This document shows, piece by piece, positions 50,675 through 61,220 of a stretch of 64,000 bases of DNA. Below the pieces are notes generated by a model. The model made no database searches. It was not told where the DNA came from and saw nothing but the letters and a program-made list of their open reading frames with translations. The stretch comes from Theropithecus gelada (taxonomy: Eukaryota; Chordata; Mammalia; Primates; Cercopithecidae): positions 73,967,417 to 74,031,416 of the forward strand of contig NC_037681.1 of NCBI RefSeq assembly GCF_003255815.1, given 5' to 3'. The position numbers were made by a program, and so were the translations under genes. Each line of letters starts with the position of its first letter. Position 1 is the stretch's first letter.

Positions 50675-51651
50675 TAAACATCTACATGTATTTTCTAACA
50701 TGGAAATGGTTGCAAGCACTATTAATCAGTAAAAAGTGTAAGCCATGATGAATTGTTTTCCTTTTAAAGATATATAAAGAGTTCTAGGTCAGTAAGGAAG
50801 ACAGAAGGAAGAATCATAGTTTTTAACAATAATGTATCAATTATTTTCTGGGAATTATTTTTTGTGTAATAAGTAAAAGACAAAAGGAATCTATTCTATA
50901 TCACTACAGACTGGCAATAAAACCATCCTAAAAAATAAGTAAAAAGAATCAAGGACATGGGTGAAGGAGGAAATGACCATCCTGAACCACACAGCCCCAC
51001 CTCTCCGTTTCCATGCCAGCACTACTTAGCTGGGTTAAGAGTTGCCATTCTGCTGTTTCCAACATTCTAGGTTGAAAGTTTAAAATGTAAAGGATCAAAT
51101 CTTGCAAAAGTGAATTTCTCCTACTTAAATTCATCAAAAGAAATGGTTATCCCTTTGAATTTGTCACTCTTCTTTATAAAATTTGATCAATTGGCAATAA
51201 AATCTGGAACCAAGGGAAGACTAAAATGAAGCAGAATGTATCATTTAATGAGAAAGTAAAGGTGAGAATCCTGCCTCAATTCAAAAATATCAACTATTAA
51301 CCATTAAGGAGATGATACTAAAACACTAAATTACCAGAAGAAAATACTACAGTAAAAATTACAGCAGCCAAAATAGTACATTCATCAAATGGTTAAAGTA
51401 AAAGGGTATACAATTTTATTTATTAATTGTTGAGCTTGGACTAGACTTTTTTGAATACCTTGTCCATATTCACTTGATGAACAACAGGCTAATGATATCC
51501 TGTTAGAGTGGGGCACACATCTAATCAGAATAATAATTCACCATTGTGATTTTCCAAAGTTTCATATAGCTCAGGATATATCAAGGAATTATAAACAAAT
51601 GAGAAAATGTTTAATTGACACTTTTTAAAACAATGTCCAACTATTTCTTAC
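50675..51651. other. Unassigned AT-rich DNA
   Basis: Nothing recognised with confidence. The first 150 bases may be old L1 3' UTR. Confidence 0.4.
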
Positions 51652-51745
51652 CTGCAAAACGTCTGGGAATTGATGACTTAAAGAATTGTCTTTCATAAGC
51701 GTATAATTAATGATGCGTCCTGCAGCAGCCACAGAGGCCAGATGA
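51652..51745 (-). other. Candidate 94-nt exon, minus strand (weak)
   Basis: Read on the minus strand: TTTTCTGAGTTTTCAG ends at 51746 (acceptor-like AG), then 94 nt, then CAG|GTAAGAAATAG, a near-consensus donor starting at 51651. One of the three frames is open for 31 codons after a single leading base (it includes AAAGRIINYTLMKDN) and ends on a codon boundary. It keeps three CpGs in an otherwise CpG-poor stretch. I do not recognise the protein. A 94-nt open stretch is not rare by chance, so this is only a candidate. Confidence 0.22.
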
Positions 51746-52637
51746 CTGAAAACTCAGAAAATTTACAATTTTTATTTCAGTTAGGATGGCTAGCTTGAGT
51801 TCTACTCAAGTTATGGACAGGGAAAAAGTTTTTTCTGTATTTGATTTAAGTTTAGCCTAATAAAAATGGCCTTTTATCCAGATTTAGACCCAGAATATAT
51901 CATAGAGATTGAAGTTATTGTCTTGAAGACATCATCTGAACAAGTTTCCTGCATTAAGAAAAGCAAAGAGCTTTCATTCCCACTTTACAGATAAAGAAAT
52001 TTGAATTTAAAGAAGAGATTACATGAAAAAAGTAAACTGACAACCTGATCTTCCTATAAGACCACCGATACTTCCAGTCTACTATGTTATGTATTCTTTT
52101 TCCAAATTCGTTCTATGGTACCATTGTGCATTGGCTGTGCTATTTGAGTTCTGAACAGAATTAATGGAAGGTGTTAATAACGAGGAAGTGCATAAGGACA
52201 GGGCTGCAGTGCAATCTATTTAAATTAGTTAAGACAATCAGAATTTTCACTTTCCAGCCTTCCTTTCTAGTCTTCTCAAACCCCTGTACCTAGAATTCAC
52301 ATAATTCATTCTAAGCATTTAGCTTTTGTATGTATTTCTCTTTTATCTTGGAATTTCATTTAAGAGAAATCTATAAACAATTAGAAGGAGACTACTTTAA
52401 TTATAAAGACTAACATTTACTTTCTTTTCATCTGGTAGTGGTGATGTATTTCTTCCTCTCCCTTTTACTTTCTACTTTTGTTCTTATAAAGAATCTACTT
52501 GCCGGGATACTTTGACTTTACGCTGCCTTATGAGAAAGGGCTTGTTTCTGTTGATAAGGGGATATATACAGAAATCTTTTGAGCATGTTTTTTTCTTCCA
52601 TTCTTCTTTTCAAATTTCTTATTAAAAAAAAAAAAAA
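51746..52637. other. Unassigned DNA
   Basis: Nothing recognised. If the candidate exon were real this would be intron. Confidence 0.4.
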
Positions 52638-52941
52638 GGATGGGCATGGTGCCTCACACCTATGATCCTAGTACTTTGAGAAGCCGAGCCGGGCAGATCA
52701 CGAGGTCAGGAGCTCGAGACCAGCCTGGCCAGTATGGTGAAACCCTGTCTGTACTAAAAATACAAAAATTAGCCAGGCATGGTGGCATATGCCTGTAGTC
52801 CCAGCTACTTGGGAGGCTGAGGCTGGAGAATTGCTTGAACCCGGGAGGCGGAGGTTGCAGTGAGCCGAGATTGCGCCACTATACTCCAGCCTGGGTGACA
52901 GCATGAGACTCTGTATTTAAAAAAAAAAAAAAAAAAAAAAA
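52638..52941 (+). repeat. AluS with long A tail
   Basis: Complete Alu (GGATGGGCATGGTGCCTCAC start, GAGACCAGCCTGGCCAGTATGG, CCGGGAGGCGGAGGTTGCAG) with a tail of about 23 A. The 5' flank is also an A run, which hides the duplication. Confidence 0.94.
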
Positions 52942-53548
52942 TTCTGGATAATTCCACATTGCTTAAATGCATAAAACTCTGAAGAAATGAAGAAATTCAA
53001 AGGTGAAAAACAGATCCTACTTCATATCAGATCAGTAAGAAACCATCTAGCTTTGGACTATAAAAAAGCACCTTGGGTTACCTCTTCTATGCTTTTCTTA
53101 TAACAGCCTTCTTTACTTTTACTGCTTCATCTGACTGTATTACAGCAGTGACTTTAATCTGTGGCTTTGATTAAACAACAAGGGCAGCCTGAAGCAATGA
53201 TATAAGGTTTAAGAGACTGAAACCGCTGAAATATTGAGCACATTTATCGTGTGCTGAAATAGATCGGCATAGTGCAAATAAAGCTTAGGAGACACGTCCA
53301 TCTCCACTGCAGAAATGAATTTAATGAAACTTGCTTGCTCTTGAGTGCTATTTACTTTTGCTTTGACAGCTCAAATCCTGTCAGAATACTGTTTCTCTGA
53401 ATAAAGTTGTAGTGACCATTATCTAGCCATTGGAAATCTTTGGTTGCACAAAGGGTTTCTGGAAATGGGATCTAAACTTCATGTTCTTCGAATCACTGAA
53501 AGGTAAAGAAAAAAGGATAGCTAACAAATAATAATTAATAATATTATT
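52942..53548. other. Non-repetitive DNA, possible conserved element
   Basis: No repeat recognised. 53130-53420 is compositionally balanced, with motifs such as GTGGCTTTGATTAAACAAC and CTGAAATAGATCGGCATAG, and has the look of conserved non-coding sequence. This is impression only. A plus-strand open stretch at 53428-53503 between TAG and GTAAAG was considered and not called. Confidence 0.3.
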
Positions 53549-53680
53549 GGCTGGGCACAGTGGCTCACATCTGTAATCCCAGCACTTTGCGAGGCCAAGG
53601 TAGGAGGATTATTTGAGGCCAGGATTATAAGACCAGCCTGGAACAACATAGGAAGACCCTGTTTCTACAAAAAATGAAAA
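53549..53680 (+). repeat. Single Alu left monomer, 3' truncated
   Basis: GGCTGGGCACAGTGGCTCAC to CCTGTTTCTACAAAAAATGAAAA: one monomer of about 132 bp and then non-Alu sequence. It is either a free left Alu monomer or a truncated AluJ whose right half is lost. Confidence 0.88.
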
Positions 53681-55789
53681 GCATATTATGTGGTGGGAAG
53701 GCAGCAACAGGAGTAAGTGATCCCGCTTTAGGGTGTGTGAGTTGAGATGGGAAAGGGAAAAAAAAGAGTATTATCTTATATTTATATTCCATCATTTATT
53801 TTTCAGGATATTTCTATATCTATTATCCTTACCACAATCCCAAGATATCAGTAGATTAAGTATGACTATACATAACTCACAGAGAAGTTTAAGGGCACAT
53901 GGATGGTGAAAGGAGTGGTACAAAAATCAATCTTTAACTCCTAATTTTTTATTCTCCTCACTTATTTGTTGTTGTTGTTGTTCCCATGTATTTATTCCTA
54001 TTTTGGTTCCCAAATTCTTTTTTCTCTTCTCTTGGATCCTACATTGCTATTTCCTATTTTGGTTCTCATATTCCTGGGGCCCAGTTCATACCATTTAGGG
54101 TTAAAGTACCTAATTCAATGCTTGAATTGAAAGCACTCAATAAATACAAATGAGATTTACTTGAATTATTTATCCAGTCAGTAAGATTCACTCACTTTTG
54201 CCTATTATCTGTTGTGTTTCTACAAGAATATCTCTAACTATTCCTTATGTCTGCCTGCTGTAGATCTTTAATCTGAATCAGCAAGAAGATATATGCCTTT
54301 TTAAAGAATACTCTACACAGAGAAAATCCCAAACCTTCCTTCAAATACCAACTTTCAAAACATTTTTGAGAATGTCATCTCTTGTCCTTAGGCAATGGGA
54401 GTGCACTAAAATACACTCTTGATTTGTCCAAATAGCCTGGGGTAAGAATTTCTATAACAGACTCTCCGCTGAATGTAGACAAAATTTGCTGAATGTAGAC
54501 AAAATTTTCCCCAAAGGGGACTCCAATTTTATCTGCCTTGGGAAATAGAAACTAAAGAGCAAGCGCGAAGGAAGCTTTTTAAAAAATTCTCTGGATTCAG
54601 GAATTTAAGTGAAAGAAAGATGGTCTTGTCTATTCCAAGTCTCATTTAAACAGTTGGATTTCTACTTGAAATGGTTGTCTCTTTAAACAAAGGTGTTATT
54701 TTAATGAACATGAAAGGAAGCATTTTACCTCCTCTTACACTTGGAACTGAAAATATTTTGTTGAGGAGAACAGAAGAGGTAACACGTCACTGAAACCAAA
54801 ATATAAGCATACATACATAGAGATTGGGAATTTACATTGCAATTGACTTTATTATCTTCTTTGATTTAATATTTACTGACTTTTTTAAAGAAATCTGAAT
54901 ACGCTTCTGACATCAGATGCTTAGAGAAACAGTCCTCACATTGCATCAAAACCTACCAGATTTTGAAGATTAAACCTTTTGGATCATTTAAAGTGGTAGG
55001 GGTGAGTGGCTGCAAATCCTCATCTATACTTTAACAGCACTTTAATATTTCAGTTACTTTAAACCATACCTTTGCTAATTCCAATCAAGTTACACTGAAC
55101 CACTGTAGCCACTACATTGACCATGGCATCAAAGACAGGAAGTAATTATAGCCTTTTAAATAATATCTTCTAATCTATGCTCCTATTAAGTTTACAGTTC
55201 ATTCCAATACTTTTTCTTTTCGCGTTGGCAGAAAGCTCCCACAGGCTTTTCCCTCTTATCACCCTCAGTTTTCCTTTTACTCTTTACACATTCTTATTGA
55301 AATGTTTTAGTTACCAAGAGTATCCCCATTAGTGAAGACCTTAATGAAATTAATTATAACTGGTAACTTGAATAAAAGCCTTTTTTTGAGGAAAAAAAAA
55401 AAAGGTAACATTTTCTATTTTACCCTGAATTTAAAGAAATCTGCTTCTGTAACAGCATTTCAGGTTTCTGGCAGCTCATCCTCCAGTTACGTTTAAAATT
55501 TAAAGGAATAAATATTCATCTTTAATGAGATAGCATGAAAGCACTTCTGTGTAATCGAAAAGGAGTTCATTTGTAAATTTGAAACTTTTTTGACAGAAAG
55601 AAAAAACCTAACAAAGCAGCTTTGACCTGTAAAGAAACATTGAATCTTTTAGAACTATTTTCTAAAAAATCACATACTGCATTCAGTGTAGAACTCAAAC
55701 ATGCCCCAAGCACAGAACTGAGAATACTAACCTAACTTGAAACTCTAGAGTTTAAAGAAGAAGTTTTACATTTTCTGCTAGAAAATTCA
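53681..55789. other. Unassigned DNA, about 2.1 kb
   Basis: No gene or repeat recognised. It contains a (GTT)n run near 53968-53981 and the 20-bp tandem duplication at 54468-54507. A minus-strand stretch at 55070-55111 with a donor-like CAAAG|GTATGG was noted but is too short to call. Confidence 0.4.
54468..54507. repeat. Perfect 20-bp tandem duplication
   Basis: GCTGAATGTAGACAAAATTT occurs twice in direct succession (54468-54487 and 54488-54507) with no differences, in otherwise unique DNA. Confidence 0.97.
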
Positions 55790-55960
55790 GTCTGGGGATC
55801 AAGAGGACTGGGTTTTTATTCCTACCCCTGGGTTTTTATTCCTACCCTGCTACAAATCTCTGACTTTGGGCAAGTCACTTCACTGGGCTTGAAGGGTGGT
55901 AGACATTCTGCTATATTAGGCTGCTTCCAGCCCTATCATTCTAATATTCATAAATTATAA
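55790..55960 (+). repeat. MIR, sense, carrying a perfect 20-bp duplication
   Basis: MIR core in sense: CTGGGTTTTTATTCCTACCC, CTACAAATCTCTGACTTTGG, GCAAGTCACTTCACTGGGC. The first of these is present twice in tandem, 55808-55827 and 55828-55847, without mismatch. The 3' part of the MIR is missing. Confidence 0.75.
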
Positions 55961-56344
55961 TGGATGTCCAATTGTCTTTGGTTCTCCTAATAAATCTACC
56001 CAGGTCAGATAAGTAATGTTTTGCTGAAAGACAGTCAATCCATGACAAGTATCTAGAGCTTTAAAGTAGAAGAAACATATTTAGTACTTTATGTTTCATT
56101 TGAGTTTTTTACCAAATTGGTCAATTTATTTATCCAATATACATTCCTCCAGATAATCTGCTGAGGGTGCAAAGTTGAATAAAACCCAGTTCCTGCTCTT
56201 GACAGTTTCATGATCTACTTGTAAGGGAAATAAGAGTGAAAACACACCATAGCAGCAATGTGATAAGTGCTATAACAAAGGTATGAACCAGGAACAAAGA
56301 TAAAATTATTTTTGTGCCTAAAGATGACAGGATTACATACGATG
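55961..56344. other. Unassigned DNA
   Basis: Nothing recognised. TTTATTTATCCAATATACATTCC near 56125 faintly recalls an antisense L2 end. Confidence 0.4.
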
Positions 56345-56353
56345 AAAAGTGTG

Positions 56354-56664
56354 CTTTCTAGATATAAAATCATGTCATCTGCAAGCAGGGATAATTCAAG
56401 TTCCTCTCTTCCTATTTGCATGCCTTTTATTTCTTTCTCTTGCCTGATTGCTCTGGCCGGGACTTCCAATACTACATTGAATAGGAGTGGTAAGAGAGGG
56501 CATCCTCATCTTATGCCAGTTTTCAGGAGGAATGCATCCAGCTTTTGCCCACTCAGTATGATGTTAACTGTGGGTTTGCCATAGATGGCTCTTATTAGTT
56601 TGAGGTATATTCCATCAATACCTAGTTCATCAAGAGTTTTTAATATGAAAGGGTGAATTTTATC
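56354..56664 (-). repeat. L1P insertion, inverted 5' part (twin priming)
   Basis: Antisense reverse-transcriptase region: CTTTCTAGATATAAAATC at the outer edge, then the rc of the RT active-site region, to GGGTGAATTTTATC at the inner junction. In L1 coordinates it abuts the sense half with only a few shared bases (CTAGAAA). The outer flank AAAAGTGTG (56345-56353) recurs after the A-rich tail of the sense half. Confidence 0.88.
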
Positions 56665-58720
56665 TAGAAAACCCCATAGTCTCAGCCCAAAATCTCCTTA
56701 AGCTGATAAACACCTTCAGCAAATAATCAGGATACAAAATCGATGTACAAAAATCACTAGCATTCCTATACACCAACAACAGTCAAACTGAGAGCCAAAT
56801 CAAGAACACAATCCCATTCACAATTGCCACAAGAAGAATCAAATACTTAGGAATACAGCTAACCAGAGAGGCGAAAGATCCCCACAAGGAGGACTACGAA
56901 ACATTGCTCAAGGAAATCATAGATGACACAAACAAATGGAAACACATTCCATGCTCATGGATAGGAAGAATCAATGTCATTAAAATGGCCATAATCCCCA
57001 AAGCAATTTATAGATTGGGTAAAAAAGGGCAAAGGACATGAACAGACATGTTTCAAAATAAGACATATACGCAACAATAAGCATATGAAAAAAAGTTCAA
57101 CATCACTAATCATTAGAGAAATGCAAATCAAAACCACAATGAGATACCATCTCACACAATGCTATGCCTATCAAACTACCTATGACATTCTTCAGAGAAC
57201 TAGAAAAAAAAACTGTTTTAAAACAAATGTGAAACCAAAAAAGAGTCCAAACAGCCAAGACAATTCTAAGCAAAAAGAACAAAGCTGGAGGCATCACACT
57301 GACTGACTTCAAACTATACTACAGGGCTACAGTAACCAAAACAGCATGGTACTGGTGCAAAAACAGATGCATAGACCAATTGAACAGAATAGAGGGTTCA
57401 GAAATAGGGCCTTGCACCTACAACCATCTGATCTTTGACAAAGCTAACAAAAACAAGCAATGAGAAAAAGACTCACTATTCAATAAATGGTGCTGGGATA
57501 AATGGTTTGTCATAAGCAGAAAATTAAAACCAGACCCCTTCCTTATACCATATATAAAAATCAAATCATGATGGATTAAAGACTAAAATGTAAAACCTAA
57601 AACAATTAAAACCCTGGAAGACAACCTAGGCAGTACCATTCTGGACATAAAAATAGACAAAGATCTCATGATGAAAACACAAAAACTGATTACAGCAAAA
57701 GCAAAAATTGACAAATGGAATCTAATTAAACTTAAGAGCTCCTGCAAAGCAAAAGAAACTATCAGCAGAGTAAACAGACAACCTACAGGATGGAAGGAAA
57801 ATTTGGCAAACCATGGATCCAACAAAGGTCTAATATCCAGCATCTATATGAAACTTAAATTTATAGGAAAAAATAAATAGGCCCATTTAAAAAACGGTAA
57901 AGGACAGGAACACACACCTTTCAAAATAAGATATACATGCAACCAAAAAGCATATGAAAAAAAGACCAACATCACTGATCATTAGAGAAATGCAAATCAA
58001 AACCACAATGAGATATCATCTCATACCAGTCAGAATAGCTAGTATTAAAAAGTCAAAAAATAATAGGTGCTGGCAAGATTGCAGAGAAAAAGGAATGCTT
58101 ACACACTATTGGTGGGAGTAAATTAGTTCAACCATTGTGGAAAGCAGTATTATGATTCCTCAAAGAGTTAAAAGCAGAACTGCCATTCAATCCAGCAATC
58201 CCATTACTGGGTATATACCCAAAGGAATATAAATCATTCTATCATAAAGAGACACGCACATGTATGTTCACTCCAGCACTATTCCCAATAGCAAAGACAT
58301 AGAATCAACCTAAAAGCCCATCAATAACAGACTGGATAAAGAAAATATTGTACATACACACCATAGAATACTATGCAGCCATAAAAAGAATGACATCATG
58401 CCCTTTGCAGGAACATGAATGAAGCTGGAGGCCATTCTCCTTAGCAAACTAACAGAGGAACAGAAAACCAAATACCACATGGTCTCACTTACAAGTGGGA
58501 GCTAAATAAGGAAAACACATGGACACATAGAAGGGAACACCACACAGTGGGGCCTACTGGAGGGTGGAGAGTTGGATGAGGAAGAGGATCAGGAAAAATA
58601 ACTAATGGGTACTAGACTTAATACCTGGGTGACGACATAATCTATATAACAAATCGCTATGATACAAGTTTACCTACGTAGCAAACCTGACATGTACCCC
58701 TGAACTTAAAAGTTTTTTTA
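56665..58720 (+). repeat. L1P insertion, sense 3' part
   Basis: Sense ORF2 from AGAAAACCCCATAGTCTCAG to the 3' UTR end (CATGTACCCCTGAACTTAAAAG, T-rich then AAAA tail), followed by the 3' duplication AAAAGTGTG (58721-58729). A displaced copy of a downstream ORF2 segment sits at about 57016-57163 (described in the findings). ORF2 is interrupted by stops; 57668-57880 is a surviving short frame. Confidence 0.9.
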
Positions 58721-58726
58721 AAAAGT

Positions 58727-58945
58727 GTGGACTCTATAGCCAGACAGCCTGGGTTCATATCATGACTCCACCATTTACAAGCTGGGTGATCTTGGACTAG
58801 TCATTTAAGCTCTCTGTGGCTGTTTTTTCTTCTTTAAAATGGTGTCAATATAGTACCCCTCATAGAGGAATTGTAAGTATTAAATGAACTAAAATATGCA
58901 AGAGTGCTTAGAACAGTACCTTGTTCACAGTAAGCACTATATGTT
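58727..58945 (+). repeat. MIR, sense, near full length
   Basis: AGCCAGACAGCCTGGGTTC, GATCTTGGACTAGTCATTTAAG, TTCTTTAAAATGGTGTCAAT, GCTTAGAACAGTACCTTG and AGTAAGCACTATATG follow the whole MIR consensus in order. It starts within the L1's 3' duplication, so the L1 inserted at or just beside its 5' end. Confidence 0.85.
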
Positions 58946-59549
58946 ATTACTATTGTTTTGAAAAATGATTAGATGTTGGCTAGGAGCTAAAAAAATAAAG
59001 GGCTATTGGGGCATACAGAGCAGTATATATAAACTGGGTGTTTATATAAAGAAAAAAATGGCATGTTTATAAAAATATTAATGAGTTCATTGTGGCCACA
59101 ATAATGGAGAAATGGGGAAAGAAGGCACTGGTTGGAGGTAAGGGTCATTCCATGAAGGCTTTATACAACATTTAGACATTAGAAACAATTGACGATTTAA
59201 GGACTAGAAACTATTATGTGAGGTCTCTTGAGAGGTCTTGCAGATACAGATCCCCAAAAACTCAGATGTTAAAAGTAGGAATTTTTTTAGTCTACAGTTT
59301 AAACTGGAGGTAGGTAAAAATTTCAGTAACATGTACTGATAAGTACATGATTAGGTTGGTAGTCTTAATTTTCTCAAATAATAAAACCTGAATGGTTAAC
59401 TTTGTATTTTAGTATCTTTATACTTCCCCAGGCTTCTATTTCAAATTTCAAGAAAGAAAACTGTGGACAATAGAAATACTCTCTGCTTATTTGCACCAAA
59501 ATTTTACTCATACACTAATTGTATTTTTCAATTCTAATTTTCAAATTTT
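58946..59549. other. Unassigned DNA
   Basis: Nothing recognised with confidence. Confidence 0.4.
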
Positions 59550-59565
59550 CTCCAAGTTTCTTTCT

Positions 59566-59602
59566 TCTTCTGCTTTTATTTTTTATTTTATTTTATTTTA
59601 TT

Positions 59603-59645
<43 letters not shown>

Positions 59646-59929
59646 TTGAGAGTAGTCTCACTCACTCTGTTGCCCAGGCTGGAGTGCATTGGCACGATCT
59701 CAGCTCACTGCAACCTCTGCCTCCCGATTCAAGCAATTCTTCTGCCTCAGCCTCCCGAATTGCTGGGGTTTATAGGTGTGCACCACCATGCCCTCTAATT
59801 TTTGTATTTTAGTAGAAACAAAGTTTCACCATTTGGCCAGGCTGGCCTCAAACTCCTGACCTCAGTGTTCTGCCCTCCTCGGTCTCCCAAAGTACTGGGA
59901 TTACAGGCATGAGCCACCAAGCCCAGCCT
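59566..59929 (-). repeat. AluS with expanded (ATTT)n tail
   Basis: Antisense Alu body about 59647-59929, with the T tail grown into TTTTA and then ATTT repeats over 59580-59646. Duplications CTCCAAGTTTCTTTCT (59550-59565) and CTCCAAGTCTCTTTCT (59930-59945) differ at one base. Confidence 0.96.
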
Positions 59930-59945
59930 CTCCAAGTCTCTTTCT

Positions 59946-60845
59946 ATGGAAGCATAGAAGTTGGCCACAGAAATATATAGCTTAATATATCAGGAAGTTG
60001 TCAAAATGACCATGGGAAGAATTTAAATAATGATCCGGATATAGACTCTTAAGAACTGTGGCTTTGTGAATAGAATTGTGATATTCATTCTCTATGTGCT
60101 GGTTCTCATCTTATTAATACTTCAACTTTAAGGTAGGACTAGCTCACATTCCATTTTATCTCATTTTTACATAGTCAAGAAAGAAAAGCATGGTAGATCT
60201 GTCTAAAACTCATGAAATATTCCAAGAATTCTTCATCTAAAAAATCTTCCAGCCATAAATAATAATTAATCCTACTTGGAAGGTGGTTAAACACAAAATC
60301 AAAACTCCTAAGGGAAGAGAATGAAAGTCAAATCTCTCATGAGATGTTCTAAAATCTGAAAGCCAACAAGAAAGATAATGCAGGTAAATTTTCTTGAATA
60401 TTGAGATGGTGCTACCTAGTTGATAAAAACTGAGAATCTTTTAGCTGGCTGCGAAGGAGTCCTAAAAGAAACCTCTATCTGAAAATAGGTGTTACAACTT
60501 TGTAGGAAATCTTTATGGATATTTGCAGTCATTTGGAAAATCTAGATGAAATTTGCTCCCCTTCACCATGTTCTCTGCCAGTGAACAGGATCTTATTTTC
60601 AAATGGCCTCCATGATACCTCTTTCATTAGATTTTTTTTACAAATTTTCTTTAATTTCCCAATATTTTTAATAGTAGACTTGATAGAAAACTACTGGATT
60701 CTCATTATGTTCTTTTGGTTGAAGGATATGAAGAAAGTTTCTCCTTACCCAAACGGAAGTTGGAGAAGGGAGGTGTATTTTAATAGTCTTTTCAAATAAC
60801 TGTGGACTTTACTTTTTAATCCTATATCTATAGGGCCTCCCAGTT
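59946..60845. other. Unassigned DNA
   Basis: Nothing recognised. A 94-codon frame at 60515-60799 has no motif I know and AT-driven composition. Confidence 0.4.
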
Positions 60846-61220
60846 CCCCACTTTCTTTCTGTGCCCTAACTGAAAATCACAGAGTATCATGACAGCTCTG
60901 TGACCCAGCCAGCTGCAGATATTTTCCCAGAAGGCTTGAACCCAAACCAGCGCCTTGAACATTCCCAAGCACTGATAACAGTATCTAGCTTGTCCAAAAC
61001 ACTGAAAGAAACTGGTTCCACCCCTGAGTCAAATTCTTTAAGCCCTCATATAAATTCCATCCCCTGATCCCCTCACTGTGGACATACCTAGGCAGAACAC
61101 CCTTTTCTCTTACCGTCCATCTCAAGGATTGCTACAGCACTCTACAAGGAAGTTCCCCTAATAAATGCTTTGAACTGATCACCCTGGCATTTAGTGCTGC
61201 TTTCTTTGGAATCCCAACAG
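60846..61220 (+). mobile_element. Probable solo LTR of unidentified family
   Basis: GC content rises here, and the layout is LTR-like: a CCAGCCAGCTGCAG block, CCCTCATATAAATTCCATCC as a TATA box near 61045, CTAATAAATGCTTTGAACTG as a polyadenylation signal near 61160, and an end at GAATCCCAACA near 61219. I cannot name the family or confirm the 5' TG end. No internal retroviral genes are present. Confidence 0.5.

Noticed and set aside
53428..53503. Plus-strand open stretch between TAG and GTAAAG as an exon
   Set aside because: The acceptor lacks a pyrimidine tract and 76 open nucleotides are common by chance.
55070..55111. Minus-strand 42-nt stretch with donor-like CAAAG|GTATGG as a micro-exon
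   Set aside because: Too short to distinguish from chance, and its reading phase does not join to the candidate exon at 51652-51745.
59580..59646. (ATTT)n run as a stand-alone satellite
   Set aside because: It is the expanded poly-A tail of the adjoining antisense Alu, inside that Alu's target-site duplication.
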